From positions 186,001 through 250,000 of the forward strand of contig NZ_CP045720.1 of NCBI RefSeq assembly GCF_009646115.1: DNA of 64,000 nt, in the 5' to 3' direction. The stretch is from Pantoea eucalypti. GTDB taxonomy: Bacteria > Pseudomonadota > Gammaproteobacteria > Enterobacterales > Enterobacteriaceae. A model generated the notes under the pieces. That model had not been told where the DNA came from, searched no databases, and was given only the letters and a program-made list of their open reading frames with translations. Below are positions 1 to 11,533 of this stretch, one piece after another (positions within the stretch are counted from its first letter, which is position 1; each line of letters starts with the position of its first letter). The position numbers and the translations under genes are program-made.

Positions 1-452
1 ACAGCTATCTGCTGCTGCGCGGAATTCGTACCCTGTCGCCACGCATTGCGGCCGCACAACGCAACGCACTCGCGATTGTTGAGTATCTGAAGCAGCAGAA
101 GCGGGTGAAAAAGTTGTATCATCCTTCGCTGCCGGAAAACGCCGGACACGAACATGCCGTACGTCAGCAGCGCGGCTTTGGTGCCATGCTGAGTTTTGAA
201 ATCGACGGTGATGAGGCACTGCTGCGCCGCTTCCTGAAAGCGTTGCGGCTCTTTACGCTGGCGGAATCGCTGGGTGGCGTGGAAAGTCTGATCTCCCATA
301 CCGCCACCATGACGCACGCGGGTATGTCAGCAGAAGCACGCGCGGCAGCGGGCATTTCCGATACGCTGCTACGGGTTTCTGTTGGTATTGAAGATCACGA
401 AGATTTAATTGCCGATCTGGATAATGCATTCCGGATCGCAGCCGAGGGTTAA
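1..452 (+). CDS. metB: Cystathionine gamma-synthase, C-terminal part (cut by window start)
   Basis: Open reading frame already running at base 3 and ending in TAA at 450-452, so only about the last 149 residues are present. The encoded stretch (YLLLRGIRTL, KKLYHPSLPE, FTLAESLGGVESLISH, AAAGISDTLLR) is the conserved C-terminal domain of the PLP enzyme cystathionine gamma-synthase, which joins O-succinylhomoserine and cysteine in methionine synthesis. The PLP lysine and the N-terminal domain lie outside the window. metL begins two bases after the stop, giving the usual metBL operon. An internal GTG at 105 is not the start. Identity is judged from recall of the E. coli protein. Confidence 0.96.
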   Translation, partial: SYLLLRGIRTLSPRIAAAQRNALAIVEYLKQQKRVKKLYHPSLPENAGHEHAVRQQRGFGAMLSFEIDGDEALLRRFLKALRLFTLAESLGGVESLISHTATMTHAGMSAEARAAAGISDTLLRVSVGIEDHEDLIADLDNAFRIAAEG

Positions 453-454
453 GT

Positions 455-2890
455 ATGACGATTTCAGCAGGCGCGGGAACGCCGACTATCAGGCAGTTGC
501 ATAAGTTTGGTGGCAGCAGTCTGGCCGATGCGCGTTGCTATCAGCGCGTTGCCAGCATTATGGCGGATTACAGCCAGCCGGGCGACCTGATGGTGGTCTC
601 TGCGGCAGGTTCAACCACCAACCAGCTGATTAGCTGGCTGAAGCTGAGCCAGAGCGATCGCCTCTCTGCGCACCAGGTGCAACAGGCCTTGCGTCGCTAC
701 CAGAGCGAACTGATCGGTGCGCTGCTGCCTGCTGAGATCGCCGAACCTTTAATTACTGCGTTTATTCGCGATCTGGAAAAGCTGGCGGCCCTGCTGGATG
801 CGCCGATTACCGATGCGGTCTATGCCGAAGTGGTCGGGCACGGTGAAGTCTGGTCAGCACGCCTGATGTCAGCGGTCCTGAGCCAGCGTGATCTGCAGGC
901 CTGCTGGCTGGATGCGCGTGAGTTTTTGCGTGCTGAACGTGCCGCTCAGCCACAGGTGGATGAGGGTAAATCCTGGCCACTGCTGCAGACTTTGCTGGCG
1001 CAGCATCCCCATAAGCGCATCGTGGTCACCGGCTTTATCAGCCGTAACGATGCCGGTGAAACCGTCCTGCTTGGCCGTAACGGCTCCGACTATTCCGCTA
1101 CGCAGATCGGTGCGCTGGCGGGTGTCGGACGTGTGACGATCTGGAGCGATGTGGCGGGCGTTTATAGCGCCGATCCCCGCAAAGTCTCTGATGCCTGTCT
1201 GCTGCCGCTGTTAAGGCTGGATGAGGCCAGTGAGCTGGCGCGTCTGGCGGCACCGGTGCTGCATACCCGTACGCTGCAGCCGGTTTCCGGCAGTGATATC
1301 GATTTGCAATTGCGCTGCAGTTATCAGCCGGAGCAGGGCTCAACCCGAATTGAACGCGTGCTGGCCTCCGGAACAGGCGCGCGCATTGTCACCAGCCATG
1401 ACGATGTTTGCCTGATTGAGATTCAGCTGCCAGAGCAGCATGACTTTGCCATCCTTCACAAAGAGATCGACCTGTTGCTGAAGCGCGCGCAGCTGCGACC
1501 GCTGGCGTTTGGCGTTCATCCTGACCGTCAACTGCTGCAGCTCTGTTATACCTCCGAAGTGGTTAACAGTGCCTTTACGCTGCTACAGGATGCCGGTTTA
1601 CCGGGCCATCTGCAGCTGCGCGATGGCCTTGCGCTGGTGGCGCTGGTTGGCGCAGGCGTTACCCGCAATCCGCTGCATACCCATCGCTTCTGGCAGCAGT
1701 TAAAAGATCAGCCGGTTGAGTTCATCTGGCAGTCAGAAGAGCACATCAGCGTGGTCGCGGTGCTGCGCGTCGGCCCGACGCAGCATCTGATTCAGGGACT
1801 CCATCAGTCGCTGTTCCGTGCAGAAAAGCGCATCGGCCTGATGCTGTTTGGCAAAGGGAATATCGGTTCACGCTGGCTGGAGCTGTTTGCCCGCGATCAG
1901 GAAACGCTGTCAGCGCGGACCGGCTTTGAATTTGTGCTGGCGGGTGTCGCGGATAGCCGTCGCAGTCTGCTGAGCTATGAAGGGCTGGATGCCAGTCGGG
2001 CACTCGCTTTCTTTGATGATGAAGCGGTGGAACGCGATGAAGAGTCGCTGTTCCTGTGGATGTGCGCGCATCCGTTTGATGACCTGGTAGTGCTGGATGT
2101 CACAGCCAGCACACCGCTGGCACAGCAGTATCTCGACTTTGCCAGCCACGGCTTTCACGTGATCAGCGCCAATAAGGTCGCGGGTGCGTCAGACAGTCAG
2201 ACCTGGCGGCAGATTCGTGATGCCTTTACCAAAACCGGGCGTCACTGGCTCTATAACGCCACCGTAGGCGCAGGCCTGCCGATCAACTACACGGTACGCG
2301 ACCTGCGCGACAGCGGCGATACCATCCTGGCAATCAGCGGGATCTTCTCCGGTACGTTGTCCTGGCTGTTCCTGCAGTTTGATGGCACGGTGCCGTTTAC
2401 CGAGCTGGTGGATCAGGCCTGGCAGCAGGGCTTAACCGAGCCGGATCCGCGCGCCGATCTCTCGGGTCAGGATGTGATGCGTAAGCTGGTGATCCTGGCG
2501 CGTGAAGCAGGCTACAACATCGAGCCGGATCAGGTACGGGTGGAATCGCTGGTGCCAGACAACTGTCAGCAGGGCTCAGTAGACCACTTCTTTGAAAATG
2601 GTGAAGAGCTGAATGAGCAGATGCTGCAGCGTCTGGAAGCCGCGCAGGAGATGGACCTGGTGCTGCGTTACGTTGCCCGGTTTGATGCCAACGGTAAAGC
2701 ACGTGTCGGGGTCGAAGCGGTGCGTCCGGAACATCCGCTGGCTTCGCTGCTGCCGTGCGACAACGTCTTTGCGATTGAAAGTCGCTGGTATCGCGACAAT
2801 CCGCTGGTCATCCGCGGACCCGGTGCAGGCCGTGATGTTACCGCAGGTGCAATACAGTCAGATATTAATCGCCTCGCACAGTTGCTGTAA
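455..2890 (+). CDS. metL: Bifunctional aspartokinase II / homoserine dehydrogenase II
   Basis: An 811-residue cytoplasmic enzyme (E. coli MetL is 810) catalysing the first and third steps from aspartate to homoserine, feeding the methionine branch. The aspartokinase signature KFGGSS is at residues 17-22. The homoserine dehydrogenase NAD(P) motif LFGKGNIGS begins near residue 463, and the conserved catalytic region ATVGAGLPINYTVRDL follows. The ATG lies 2 bp after the metB stop, so the two are cotranscribed and probably translationally coupled. A strong hairpin terminator follows 10 bp after the stop. MetJ control would act at the metB promoter, which is outside the window. Confidence 0.97.
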   Translation: MTISAGAGTPTIRQLHKFGGSSLADARCYQRVASIMADYSQPGDLMVVSAAGSTTNQLISWLKLSQSDRLSAHQVQQALRRYQSELIGALLPAEIAEPLITAFIRDLEKLAALLDAPITDAVYAEVVGHGEVWSARLMSAVLSQRDLQACWLDAREFLRAERAAQPQVDEGKSWPLLQTLLAQHPHKRIVVTGFISRNDAGETVLLGRNGSDYSATQIGALAGVGRVTIWSDVAGVYSADPRKVSDACLLPLLRLDEASELARLAAPVLHTRTLQPVSGSDIDLQLRCSYQPEQGSTRIERVLASGTGARIVTSHDDVCLIEIQLPEQHDFAILHKEIDLLLKRAQLRPLAFGVHPDRQLLQLCYTSEVVNSAFTLLQDAGLPGHLQLRDGLALVALVGAGVTRNPLHTHRFWQQLKDQPVEFIWQSEEHISVVAVLRVGPTQHLIQGLHQSLFRAEKRIGLMLFGKGNIGSRWLELFARDQETLSARTGFEFVLAGVADSRRSLLSYEGLDASRALAFFDDEAVERDEESLFLWMCAHPFDDLVVLDVTASTPLAQQYLDFASHGFHVISANKVAGASDSQTWRQIRDAFTKTGRHWLYNATVGAGLPINYTVRDLRDSGDTILAISGIFSGTLSWLFLQFDGTVPFTELVDQAWQQGLTEPDPRADLSGQDVMRKLVILAREAGYNIEPDQVRVESLVPDNCQQGSVDHFFENGEELNEQMLQRLEAAQEMDLVLRYVARFDANGKARVGVEAVRPEHPLASLLPCDNVFAIESRWYRDNPLVIRGPGAGRDVTAGAIQSDINRLAQLL

Positions 2891-2899
2891 TTTCTCTTT

Positions 2900-2924
2900 A
2901 ACAGGCGCTTCGGCGCCTGTTTTC
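2900..2924 (+). terminator. Rho-independent terminator of metBL
   Basis: Perfect 8-bp stem (acaggcgc / gcgcctgt, 2901-2908 and 2913-2920) with a TTCG tetraloop followed by TTTTC, placed 10 bp after the metL stop. Confidence 0.9.
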
Positions 2925-3028
2925 AATGCGTTATCTCTCCTCTGTTGAAACTTCTTCAAGTTGATTGAAAATTGATCACGGCTGTTGATCATTTTTAAGT
3001 TGACGGCATCCGCAGATTACGTCATTTT

Positions 3029-3060
3029 GAACATCTGGACGTCTAAACGTGTAGATGTTC
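3029..3060 (+). promoter_or_regulatory. Four tandem MetJ operator boxes upstream of metF
   Basis: Four contiguous 8-mers, gaacatct, ggacgtct, aaacgtgt and agatgttc, match the met-box consensus AGACGTCT at 5, 7, 6 and 5 of 8 positions. They end 32 bp before the metF ATG. Known biology: MetJ with S-adenosylmethionine binds tandem met boxes cooperatively and represses metF. The boxes are seen directly; binding is inferred. Confidence 0.85.
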
Positions 3061-3083
3061 GCAGGCCGATTGTTAATCGATGA

Positions 3084-3989
<906 letters not shown>

Positions 3990-4008
3990 CCCTCTTGTTT
4001 CAGCCAAT

Positions 4009-4037
4009 AAAAAAGTCGGGAACGTCCCGACTTTTTT
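4009..4037. terminator. Bidirectional terminator between metF and ppc
   Basis: Symmetrical stem gtcggga / tcccgac (4015-4021 and 4025-4031) flanked by an A-tract on the left and a T-tract on the right, so it can stop transcription from both convergent genes. Confidence 0.9.
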
Positions 4038-4083
4038 GTTTTTCTGGCGGGTAGCGCTGACCGTTGTCAGCGCCCGGCCACGA

Positions 4084-6735
4084 TTAACCGGTATTGCGCA
4101 TACCTGCCGCCACACCTGCAATCGTCACCATCAGCGCCTGCTCTACGCGGGCATCCGGCTCCTCACCACGGGCTTCCTGCGCACGTGAACGATGTAGCAG
4201 TTCTGCCTGGAGTACGTTGAGCGGATCGGTATAGACGTTACGCAGCGCAATCGACTCGGCAATCCACGGCTGGTCAGCCATCAGGTGTGAGTCATTGGCG
4301 ATGGTCAGTACCGCTTTGATATCCGCAGCAAGCTGTTCGCGCAGTTGTTTACCCAGCGGCCAGAGTGATTTATCGACCAGACGCTGATCGTAATATTCCG
4401 CCAGCCACAGGTCGGCTTTCGAGAAGACCATCTCCAGCATCCCCAGACGGGTGGAGAAGAATGGCCAGTCGCGGCACATCGCTTCCAGCTGATCCTGATG
4501 ACCGGCTGCCATCGCCTGCTGCAATGCAGCACCGGCACCCAGCCAGGCAGGCAGCATCAGACGGTTCTGCGTCCAGGCGAAAATCCATGGAATCGCACGC
4601 AGCGACTCTACGCCACCGGTAGGACGGCGTTTGGCCGGACGTGATCCCAGCGGTAATTTACCCAGCTCCTGCTCCGGCGTCGCCGAACGGAAATAAGGGA
4701 CGAAGTCAGCGTTTTCACGCACATAACCACGATACATCGCACAGGAGTCAGCTGAGAGCTGATCCATAATGTCGCGCCATTCGCGTTTTGGCTCTGGCGG
4801 TGGCATCAGGTTTGCTTCCAGAATTGCGCCGGTGTAGAGCGACAGGCTGGCGATGGTCACGGCCGGTAAGCCATATTTAAAGCGGATCATCTCACCCTGT
4901 TCAGTTACACGCAGACCGCCGCGCAGGCTGCCTGGCGGTTGTGACAGCAGTGCGGCATGGGCGGGCGCGCCGCCACGACCAATGCTGCCGCCGCGTCCGT
5001 GGAACAGCGTCAGTGAAATACCGGCTTTCTCGCAGGTTTTAATCAGGGCATCCTGTGCCTGATATTGCGCCCAGCTGGCGGCCATGACACCGGCATCTTT
5101 CGCCGAGTCAGAATAGCCAATCATCACCATCTGTTTGCCCTGAATAAAGCCGCGATACCAGTCGATGCTCAGCAGCTGGCTCATCACGTCGTTCGCGTTA
5201 TTCAGATCATCAAGCGTTTCAAACAGCGGTGCAACCGGCATGGCATAACCGATGCCCGCTTCTTTCAGCAGCAGATGCACGGCCAGCACGTCGGAAGGGG
5301 TTTTCGCCATCGAAATAACATAGGCGGCGATAGAACCCTGCGGGGCTTCCGCCGCGACACGACACGTCTCCAGCACTTCACGCGTCTCATCGCTGGGTTC
5401 CCAGGTACGAGGCAGCAGCGGGCGCTTGGAATTCAGTTCACGGATCAGGAACGCCTGCTTGTCCGCTTCAGACCAGCTTTCATAATCGCCGAGGCCCAGA
5501 TAACGGGTCACTTCGGCAATCGCCTCTGTGTGACGGGTGCTCTCCTGGCGCAGATCGATACGCACCAGCGGCACGCCGAAGCATTTCACGCGGCGCAGCG
5601 TATCAAGCAACTGACCGTTAGCGATAATGCCCATGCCGCACTGTTGCAGTGACTGATAGATGGCAAACAGCGGGTCCCACAGTTGATCGTTGGAGACCAG
5701 CAGATCGGCCGGACGCGGCAGGCGTTCGCCTTTCAGGCGGCGTTCCAGGAACGACTGGGTCGTCATCAGCTGACTGCGCAGACGTTTCAGGATCACACGG
5801 TAAGGTTCCAGCGCTTCCGGCTCGCCGCTGAGTTCGCGGATCTCTTCACTGCACTCGGACATCGACAGCTCGGAGATCAACACGCCGATATCGCGCAGGA
5901 ACAGGTCAGTGGCTTTCCAGCGGCTCAGCTGCATCACATGGCGGGTAATCGACGCCGTGACGTTCGGGTTACCGTCGCGGTCGCCACCCATCCACGAGGT
6001 GAACTGAACCGGCACGAAATCGACCGGCAGCCTGATGCCAAACGCCTCTTCGACCTGCTCGTTCAGCTCACGCAGGAAAGCAGGAACGCCTTCCCACAGG
6101 CTGTTTTCTACGACGGCAAAGCCCCATTTGGCTTCGTCTACTGGGGTCGGACGATATTTACGGATCTCATCGGTGTGCCACGCCTGCGCCACCAGCTGGC
6201 GCAAACGGCGCATAATCTGGTTGCGTTCGTAGTCGGAGACATCGCTGTGATCAAGCTGCTTCAGGCAGCTGTTAACTTCAACCAGCTTGTGAATCAGTGT
6301 ACGACGGGTGATTTCGGTCGGGTGCGCAGTCAGCACCAGCTCCAGAGACAGTGATTCAATGGCCGCAAGGATGTCGCTTTCGCTGATATCTTTCTGCTGT
6401 TTCAGGGTATCAAAGGTCTTTTTCAGCAGTTCAGGATGGTTCTCACCCTCACCACTTTGCGAGATGGTCTGATACTGTTCAGCCACGTTAGTGAGGTTCA
6501 GAAACTGGCTGAAAGCGCGTGCAACCGGCAGAAGCTCCTCGTTGGAGAGGTTCTGCAGCGTATTGAGCAGTTCTTTACGATGAGTGTCATTTCCTGCACG
6601 GGATGACTTGGAGAGCTTACGGATGGTTTCAACCTGGTCGAGGATGTTCTCTCCCAGTGCATCCTTAATCGTATCCCCGAGCAGTTTGCCGAGCATACTG
6701 ACATTACTTCGCATTGCGGAATATTGTTCGTTCAT
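4084..6735 (-). CDS. ppc: Phosphoenolpyruvate carboxylase
   Basis: An 883-residue cytoplasmic enzyme, the same length as E. coli Ppc. It carboxylates PEP to oxaloacetate and refills the TCA cycle for the aspartate-family amino acids. The catalytic histidine is at residue 138 in [13 protein letters not shown], and the glycine-rich loop [12 protein letters not shown] and the C-terminal RNTG are intact. Start [11 protein letters not shown] matches the family. It is transcribed toward metF. Two long open frames on the opposite strand inside it (195 and 223 codons) are shadows of its GC-rich codon pattern. Confidence 0.98.
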   Translation of the reverse strand: MNEQYSAMRSNVSMLGKLLGDTIKDALGENILDQVETIRKLSKSSRAGNDTHRKELLNTLQNLSNEELLPVARAFSQFLNLTNVAEQYQTISQSGEGENHPELLKKTFDTLKQQKDISESDILAAIESLSLELVLTAHPTEITRRTLIHKLVEVNSCLKQLDHSDVSDYERNQIMRRLRQLVAQAWHTDEIRKYRPTPVDEAKWGFAVVENSLWEGVPAFLRELNEQVEEAFGIRLPVDFVPVQFTSWMGGDRDGNPNVTASITRHVMQLSRWKATDLFLRDIGVLISELSMSECSEEIRELSGEPEALEPYRVILKRLRSQLMTTQSFLERRLKGERLPRPADLLVSNDQLWDPLFAIYQSLQQCGMGIIANGQLLDTLRRVKCFGVPLVRIDLRQESTRHTEAIAEVTRYLGLGDYESWSEADKQAFLIRELNSKRPLLPRTWEPSDETREVLETCRVAAEAPQGSIAAYVISMAKTPSDVLAVHLLLKEAGIGYAMPVAPLFETLDDLNNANDVMSQLLSIDWYRGFIQGKQMVMIGYSDSAKDAGVMAASWAQYQAQDALIKTCEKAGISLTLFHGRGGSIGRGGAPAHAALLSQPPGSLRGGLRVTEQGEMIRFKYGLPAVTIASLSLYTGAILEANLMPPPEPKREWRDIMDQLSADSCAMYRGYVRENADFVPYFRSATPEQELGKLPLGSRPAKRRPTGGVESLRAIPWIFAWTQNRLMLPAWLGAGAALQQAMAAGHQDQLEAMCRDWPFFSTRLGMLEMVFSKADLWLAEYYDQRLVDKSLWPLGKQLREQLAADIKAVLTIANDSHLMADQPWIAESIALRNVYTDPLNVLQAELLHRSRAQEARGEEPDARVEQALMVTIAGVAAGMRNTG

Positions 6736-7029
6736 TGGACCCTGACACCCTTATCGTCTTGAAAAACTCATACACCCGACCTTTCAGGCAGCAGAAAAAT
6801 CAGCAACATTGTGTCCCCGATAATCTACAGGGAACCGGCTCCGTTGCCGCCTGTCCACATTCTGAAACGTTCTGGATAATCACCCGGTGGGCATAACATC
6901 GTCTTTTATCTAGCCACGTAATGCTGCGTTCGTCAAATGCGTTAAAGTGCACTGAAGATGTGGCTAACTAACGGAAATTCGTAGAATTTATAGAGAAAGA
7001 AGCGGGATAAGTTATTCTTATTGTTAAAT
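6736..7029. other. Gene-free region upstream of ppc
   Basis: About 290 bp between the ppc start and the hairpins downstream of argE. It should hold the ppc promoter on the minus strand. No protein family or RNA was recognised in it. Confidence 0.6.
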
Positions 7030-7076
7030 CCCGCAGATTGCGGGGGCATTTTGCTGTTAATACAGTGAAATGCCCC
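7030..7076 (-). terminator. Paired hairpins downstream of argE
   Basis: Two overlapping stems: ggggcattt / aaatgcccc (7043-7051 and 7068-7076) and cccgca / tgcggg (7030-7035 and 7039-7044). They lie 12 bp past the argE stop, but the T-tract on the minus strand is weak, so terminator function is likely rather than certain. Confidence 0.55.
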
Positions 7077-7088
7077 ATTTGCTGTGAA

Positions 7089-8237
7089 TCAGTGACAAAA
7101 ATGCTGCACAACCTGACTGATTAGCGCCCGTGTCGGCTTAATAAATGCCGTATCAATAAATTCGTCGGGCTGATGCGCCTGATTGATTGAGCCCGGGCCC
7201 AGGACCAGCGTTGGACAGAGTGTTTGAATAAACGGCGCCTCGGTACAGTAATTCACCACCTCGGTTGGCGTACCCAGTAATTTCTCAACCACACTCACCA
7301 GTTCATGATTTACCGGACACTCATAGCCCGGAATCGGCGGATGCAGTTCGGCCACGGTGACCCGGCCCGGCCAGCGTGCACTCACCGGTGCCAGCGCCTC
7401 GTTCAGCAACCCATCCAGATCGCTCAGCGACAGGCCCGGCAACGGACGAATATCCATATGCAGTTCACAGCAGGCGCAGATACGGTTCGCGGCGTCTCCG
7501 CCATGAATATGGCCGAAATTCATGGTCGGATAAGGGATAGCGAAGCCGTCATGGTGATAACGCTCCTGCAGCGTCGTGCGCAGTTGCATCAGATGAGTGA
7601 TCGACTCATGCATCAGTTCAATGGCGTTGACACCGCGTGCCGGATCGCTGGAATGGCCCGATTTCCCCTCGATGCGAATCACATTCGACAGATGGCCTTT
7701 GTGCGCGCGCACCGGTTTAAGCGAAGTCGGTTCACCGATGATGGCACAGTCGGGACGCAGCTGCGTCGATTCAGAGAAATATTTGGCGCCAGCCATGGTG
7801 GTCTCTTCATCGGCCGTGGCAAGGATATAGAGCGGTTTGCTCAGCGTGCTGACATCCACATCGCGCAGCGTGTCGAGAATAAAGGCGAAGAAGCCTTTCA
7901 TGTCTGCTGTGCCCAGGCCGTAGAGCTTGTTGTCATGCTCAGTCAGAGTAAAGGGATCGCGCGTCCAGCGGCCATCATCAAAGGGAACGGTATCCGTATG
8001 ACCGGCTAACAGCAGGCCGCCCGCACCGGTGCCGGTTCGCGCCAGCATATTAAATTTATTGCGGGTGCCGGGCACCGGCTGCACTTCAACGCTGAAGCCA
8101 AGGTCGCGGAACCAGCCGGCCAGCAAATTGATTAAAGTTTCATTACTCTGATCCAGTGCGGCATCGGTTGCGCTGATCGACGGTGTGGCGATTAACTGGC
8201 GGTACAGTTCAATAAAAGGCGGTAATTTTGTCTTCAC
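7089..8237 (-). CDS. argE: Acetylornithine deacetylase
   Basis: An M20-family zinc hydrolase converting N-acetylornithine to ornithine in arginine synthesis. The metal motif [13 protein letters not shown], the bridging-glutamate region ADEETTMAG and IIGEPTS are present. The frame is open further upstream, but the chosen start is GTG at 8237: AAGGA lies about 9 bp upstream and the protein then begins [15 protein letters not shown], matching E. coli (MKNKLPPFIE). That gives 382 residues against 383 in E. coli. The extra upstream codons cross the ArgR operator and are unlikely to be translated. Divergent from argCBGH. Confidence 0.96.
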   Translation of the reverse strand: MKTKLPPFIELYRQLIATPSISATDAALDQSNETLINLLAGWFRDLGFSVEVQPVPGTRNKFNMLARTGTGAGGLLLAGHTDTVPFDDGRWTRDPFTLTEHDNKLYGLGTADMKGFFAFILDTLRDVDVSTLSKPLYILATADEETTMAGAKYFSESTQLRPDCAIIGEPTSLKPVRAHKGHLSNVIRIEGKSGHSSDPARGVNAIELMHESITHLMQLRTTLQERYHHDGFAIPYPTMNFGHIHGGDAANRICACCELHMDIRPLPGLSLSDLDGLLNEALAPVSARWPGRVTVAELHPPIPGYECPVNHELVSVVEKLLGTPTEVVNYCTEAPFIQTLCPTLVLGPGSINQAHQPDEFIDTAFIKPTRALISQVVQHFCH

Positions 8238-8258
8238 TGTTGGCGGTCCTTGGGTTAG

Positions 8259-8302
8259 GATGTATCCATATTCATGCAGTAATAGTGAATAAAAATACAT
8301 TA
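8259..8302. promoter_or_regulatory. Twin ARG boxes (ArgR operator) between argE and argC
   Basis: Two ARG-box-like sites, tgtatccatattca (8261-8274) and tgaataaaaataca (8286-8299), match the consensus TGAAT-N4-ATTCA and closely resemble the E. coli argE/argCBH control region. Known biology: hexameric ArgR with arginine binds such a pair and represses both divergent promoters. Confidence 0.9.
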
Positions 8303-8404
8303 ACGTCCTCTGCAAGGGAACCATAAATCACTGCAGATGACAGGGTGGGTAACGGGGCAAGGCCGCGACCCGGAACGTGCGACTGTAAAAAGGGTTACAG
8401 CCTG

Positions 8405-9409
8405 ATGTTGAATACGCTGATCGTTGGTGCCAGTGGTTATGCCGGTGTAGAGCTTGCCACCTTCCTGAATCGCCATCCACATATCAACATAACCGCTTTG
8501 GCGGTTTCTGCGCAAAGCCCTGATGCTGGCAAGCGCCTCTCTGACCTGCATCCACAGCTGAAAGGCGTAGTGGATTTGCCGCTACAGCCGCTAAGCAGCG
8601 CAGCTGAGTGGGCAGACAAAGTGGATGTGGTGTTCCTGGCGACGGCGCATGAAGTCAGCCACGATCTGGCGCCGGAATTCCTTAAGGCCGGTTGTGTCGT
8701 GTTCGACCTGTCAGGCGCGTTCCGCGTTAATGACGCTGATTTTTATACGCGTTTCTATGGCTTTACCCATCAGCATGGTGACTGGCTGGACAAAGCGGTG
8801 TACGGCCTGGCGGAATATCAGCATGAGAAAATTCAGCAGGCGCAGCTGGTAGCGGTACCGGGTTGCTACCCGACCGCTGCGCAACTGGCACTGAAACCCC
8901 TGGTGGATGCCGGACTGTTGAACGATGCGCAGTGGCCAGTCATTAACGCCACCAGCGGCGTAAGCGGTGCCGGACGTAAAGCCAATGTCGGCACCAGTTT
9001 CTGCGAAGTAAGCCTGCAGCCTTATGGCCTGTTTAACCATCGTCACCATCCGGAAATTGTTGCGCACCTCGGTACACCCGTGATCTTTACGCCGCATCTG
9101 GGCAGTTTCCCGCGCGGTATTCTGGCAACGATTACCTGCCGTCTGAAAGCGGGTGTCAGCCGCGAAGATATCGCCGCTGTTTTCCATCGCGCCTATGACA
9201 ATAAGCCACTGGTGCGGCTCTATGATAAGGGCGTGCCGGCGCTGAAAGCCGTTGTGGGCCTGCCTTACTGTGATATCGGTTTTGAAGTACAGGGCGAACA
9301 TCTGATTGTCGTCGCCGCCGAAGATAATCTGCTGAAAGGCGCGGCATCGCAGGCGGTACAGTGCCTGAACATCCGGTTCGGCTTCCCTGAAACGCAGTCA
9401 CTGATTTAA
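8405..9409 (+). CDS. argC: N-acetyl-gamma-glutamyl-phosphate reductase
   Basis: A 334-residue NADPH-dependent reductase (E. coli ArgC is also 334), third step of arginine synthesis. The chosen ATG at 8405 gives [17 protein letters not shown], with the Rossmann motif at the very start. An in-frame ATG at 8345 would add 20 codons with no family match. The catalytic cysteine lies in [13 protein letters not shown], and the conserved HRHHPEI region follows. First gene of argCBGH; argB starts 14 bp after its stop. Confidence 0.97.
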   Translation: MLNTLIVGASGYAGVELATFLNRHPHINITALAVSAQSPDAGKRLSDLHPQLKGVVDLPLQPLSSAAEWADKVDVVFLATAHEVSHDLAPEFLKAGCVVFDLSGAFRVNDADFYTRFYGFTHQHGDWLDKAVYGLAEYQHEKIQQAQLVAVPGCYPTAAQLALKPLVDAGLLNDAQWPVINATSGVSGAGRKANVGTSFCEVSLQPYGLFNHRHHPEIVAHLGTPVIFTPHLGSFPRGILATITCRLKAGVSREDIAAVFHRAYDNKPLVRLYDKGVPALKAVVGLPYCDIGFEVQGEHLIVVAAEDNLLKGAASQAVQCLNIRFGFPETQSLI

Positions 9410-9423
9410 CGGACAACTAGACC

Positions 9424-10200
9424 ATGACCAATCCATTGATTATTAAGCTGGGCGGTGTGCTGTTAGACAGCGAAGAAGCGCTGGCCCGTTTGTTTGAAGC
9501 GCTGCTGAAATATCGCAGCGCCCATCAGCGTCCGCTGCTCATTGTCCACGGCGGCGGTTGCCTGGTCGATGAACTGATGAAAAAGCTGGCGCTGCCAGTC
9601 ATGAAGAAAAATGGCCTGCGCGTCACCCCACCCGATCAGATCGACATCATTACTGGTGCACTGGCGGGAACCGCAAACAAAACGCTGCTGGCCTGGGCAA
9701 AAAAATCGGGCATCAACGCGGTCGGCCTCTGCCTGGGTGATGCGGGCATTGTGAATGTCGCTCCGTTTGATGAAGAACTTGGCCATGTTGGCCACGCAAC
9801 GCCGGGTAATCCGGCCTTGCTGAACACGCTGCTGGCGGCGGGTTACATGCCGGTGGTGAGCTCAATTGGTATTACTGACAGCGGCGACCTGATGAACGTC
9901 AACGCTGACCAGGCGGCAACCGCGCTGGCCTCGACGCTGGGTGCCGATCTGGTTCTGTTGTCCGACGTCAGTGGTATTCTCGACGGCAAAGGTCAGCGCA
10001 TCGAAGAGATGACCGCCGACAAAGCTGAGCAGCTGATTTCCCAGGGCATTATTACCGATGGCATGATTGTTAAAGTCCACGCGGCACTTGATGCGGCGCG
10101 TACACTGGGTCGCCCGGTCGATATTGCCAGCTGGCGTCACGCTGAGCGGCTGACTGATCTTTTTAACGGCGTGTCGATTGGCACCCGGATTCTCGCTTAA
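9424..10200 (+). CDS. argB: Acetylglutamate kinase
   Basis: A 258-residue amino-acid kinase phosphorylating N-acetylglutamate, the second step of arginine synthesis. The N-terminal phosphate-binding IIKLGG, the glycine loop IVHGGG and the C-terminal [13 protein letters not shown] with [13 protein letters not shown] are all intact. E. coli ArgB is 257-258 residues. Cotranscribed between argC and argG (24 bp gap). Confidence 0.97.
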   Translation: MTNPLIIKLGGVLLDSEEALARLFEALLKYRSAHQRPLLIVHGGGCLVDELMKKLALPVMKKNGLRVTPPDQIDIITGALAGTANKTLLAWAKKSGINAVGLCLGDAGIVNVAPFDEELGHVGHATPGNPALLNTLLAAGYMPVVSSIGITDSGDLMNVNADQAATALASTLGADLVLLSDVSGILDGKGQRIEEMTADKAEQLISQGIITDGMIVKVHAALDAARTLGRPVDIASWRHAERLTDLFNGVSIGTRILA

Positions 10201-10224
10201 CGACTCTGATTCAAGGATTACGAA

Positions 10225-11442
10225 ATGCAAACGCAAAACATCAAAAAAATCGTTCTGGCTTACTCCGGTGGTCTTGATACTTCGGCCATCATTCCATGGC
10301 TGAAAGAGAACTACGGCGGCTGTGAAGTGGTCGCATTTGTAGCGGATATTGGTCAGGAGCGCGGCGATCTGGAAGGTGTTGAGAAGAAAGCCCTGCAGTC
10401 TGGCGCCTCTGAATGTCACGTGGTTGACCTGCGTGAAGAGTTCATCAGCGACTACGTTTATCCGGTACTGCAGACCGGCGCGTTGTATGAAGGGACCTAT
10501 CTGCTGGGCACCTCTATGGCGCGTCCTATCATCGCAAAAGCGCAGGTTGAGCTGGCACTGAAAGTAGGCGCGGATGCGCTGTGTCATGGTGCAACCGGTA
10601 AAGGCAATGACCAGGTGCGTTTCGAAACCACCTACACCGCGCTGGCACCACAGCTGAAAGTCGTGGCACCGTGGCGTGAATGGAACCTGCGTTCACGTGA
10701 AGCACTGCTGGACTATCTGAAAGAGCGCAACATTCCGACCACCGCTTCGCTGGAAAAAATCTACAGCCGTGACGAAAACGCCTGGCATATCTCCACCGAA
10801 GGCGGCGTGCTGGAAAGCCCGGCCAATGCACCAAATAAAGATTGCTGGGTCTGGACTGTCGATCCGCTGGAAGCGCCTGACCAGCCTGAAGACGTGACTG
10901 TAACCGTTGAGAAAGGCCGTGTTGTGGCGGTTAACGGCGAAAAACTGAGTCCGTTCCAGTGTCTGGAAAAACTGAACGTGCTGGGCGCAAAACATGGCGT
11001 CGGCCGTATCGATATCGTTGAAAACCGTCTGGTAGGCATTAAATCCCGCGGCTGCTACGAAACCCCTGGCGGCACCATCATGGTGAATGCGCTGCGTGCG
11101 GTTGAGCAGCTGGTCCTGGATCGCGATAGCTTCAAATGGCGTGAGCAGCTGGGCCACGAGATGTCTTACGTCGTTTATGATGGTCGCTGGTTCGCTCCGC
11201 TGCGTAAGTCGATTCAGGCTGCTGCCGAATCGCTGGCGGAAGAAGTTAACGGTGAAGTGGTGCTGCAGCTCTACAAAGGCCAGGCGACAGCCACTCAGAA
11301 GCGTTCTGCGAACAGCCTCTACTCGGAAGAGTTCGCTACCTTCGGTGAAGATGAAGTTTACGATCACCGTCACGCGGGCGGCTTTATCCGTCTGTTCTCG
11401 CTCTCTTCGCGTATCCGCGCCCTGAACGAGCAGAAGAAGTAA
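10225..11442 (+). CDS. argG: Argininosuccinate synthase, short form
   Basis: A 405-residue ligase joining citrulline and aspartate with ATP. The PP-loop motif [10 protein letters not shown] is at residues 11-20, and the citrulline/aspartate sites [13 protein letters not shown] and [11 protein letters not shown] follow. It is the short (about 400-residue) form, unlike E. coli ArgG (447 residues, encoded far from the arg cluster). Here it sits inside argCBGH, so ArgR should control it directly from the argC promoter. Such a placement is known in some other Enterobacterales. Confidence 0.96.
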   Translation: MQTQNIKKIVLAYSGGLDTSAIIPWLKENYGGCEVVAFVADIGQERGDLEGVEKKALQSGASECHVVDLREEFISDYVYPVLQTGALYEGTYLLGTSMARPIIAKAQVELALKVGADALCHGATGKGNDQVRFETTYTALAPQLKVVAPWREWNLRSREALLDYLKERNIPTTASLEKIYSRDENAWHISTEGGVLESPANAPNKDCWVWTVDPLEAPDQPEDVTVTVEKGRVVAVNGEKLSPFQCLEKLNVLGAKHGVGRIDIVENRLVGIKSRGCYETPGGTIMVNALRAVEQLVLDRDSFKWREQLGHEMSYVVYDGRWFAPLRKSIQAAAESLAEEVNGEVVLQLYKGQATATQKRSANSLYSEEFATFGEDEVYDHRHAGGFIRLFSLSSRIRALNEQKK

Positions 11443-11483
11443 TTTTTCAGGCGGGGTGCGCCTCGCCTCACAGTTTTGATTCA

Positions 11484-11510
11484 GGGGCGGCATTTATGCC
11501 GCCTCTTGTT
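11484..11510 (+). terminator. Intra-operon hairpin between argG and argH
   Basis: Nine-bp stem (11484-11492 with 11497-11505, one G-T pair) around a TTTA loop followed by TTGTT. It may attenuate readthrough or stabilise the upstream message. argH still lies only 24 bp beyond, so complete termination is doubtful. Confidence 0.5.
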
Positions 11511-11533
11511 TAACGATTCAGAGGAGTTTTCAC

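Noticed and set aside
5065..6354. Open frames of 195 and 223 codons antisense to ppc
   Set aside because: Composition is that of a reverse-strand shadow, and ppc is intact and strongly recognised.
7305..8009. 234-codon frame antisense to argE
   Set aside because: Shadow of argE; no motif and no ribosome site.
10693..11493. 266-codon frame antisense to argG
   Set aside because: Shadow of argG codons; no recognisable family.
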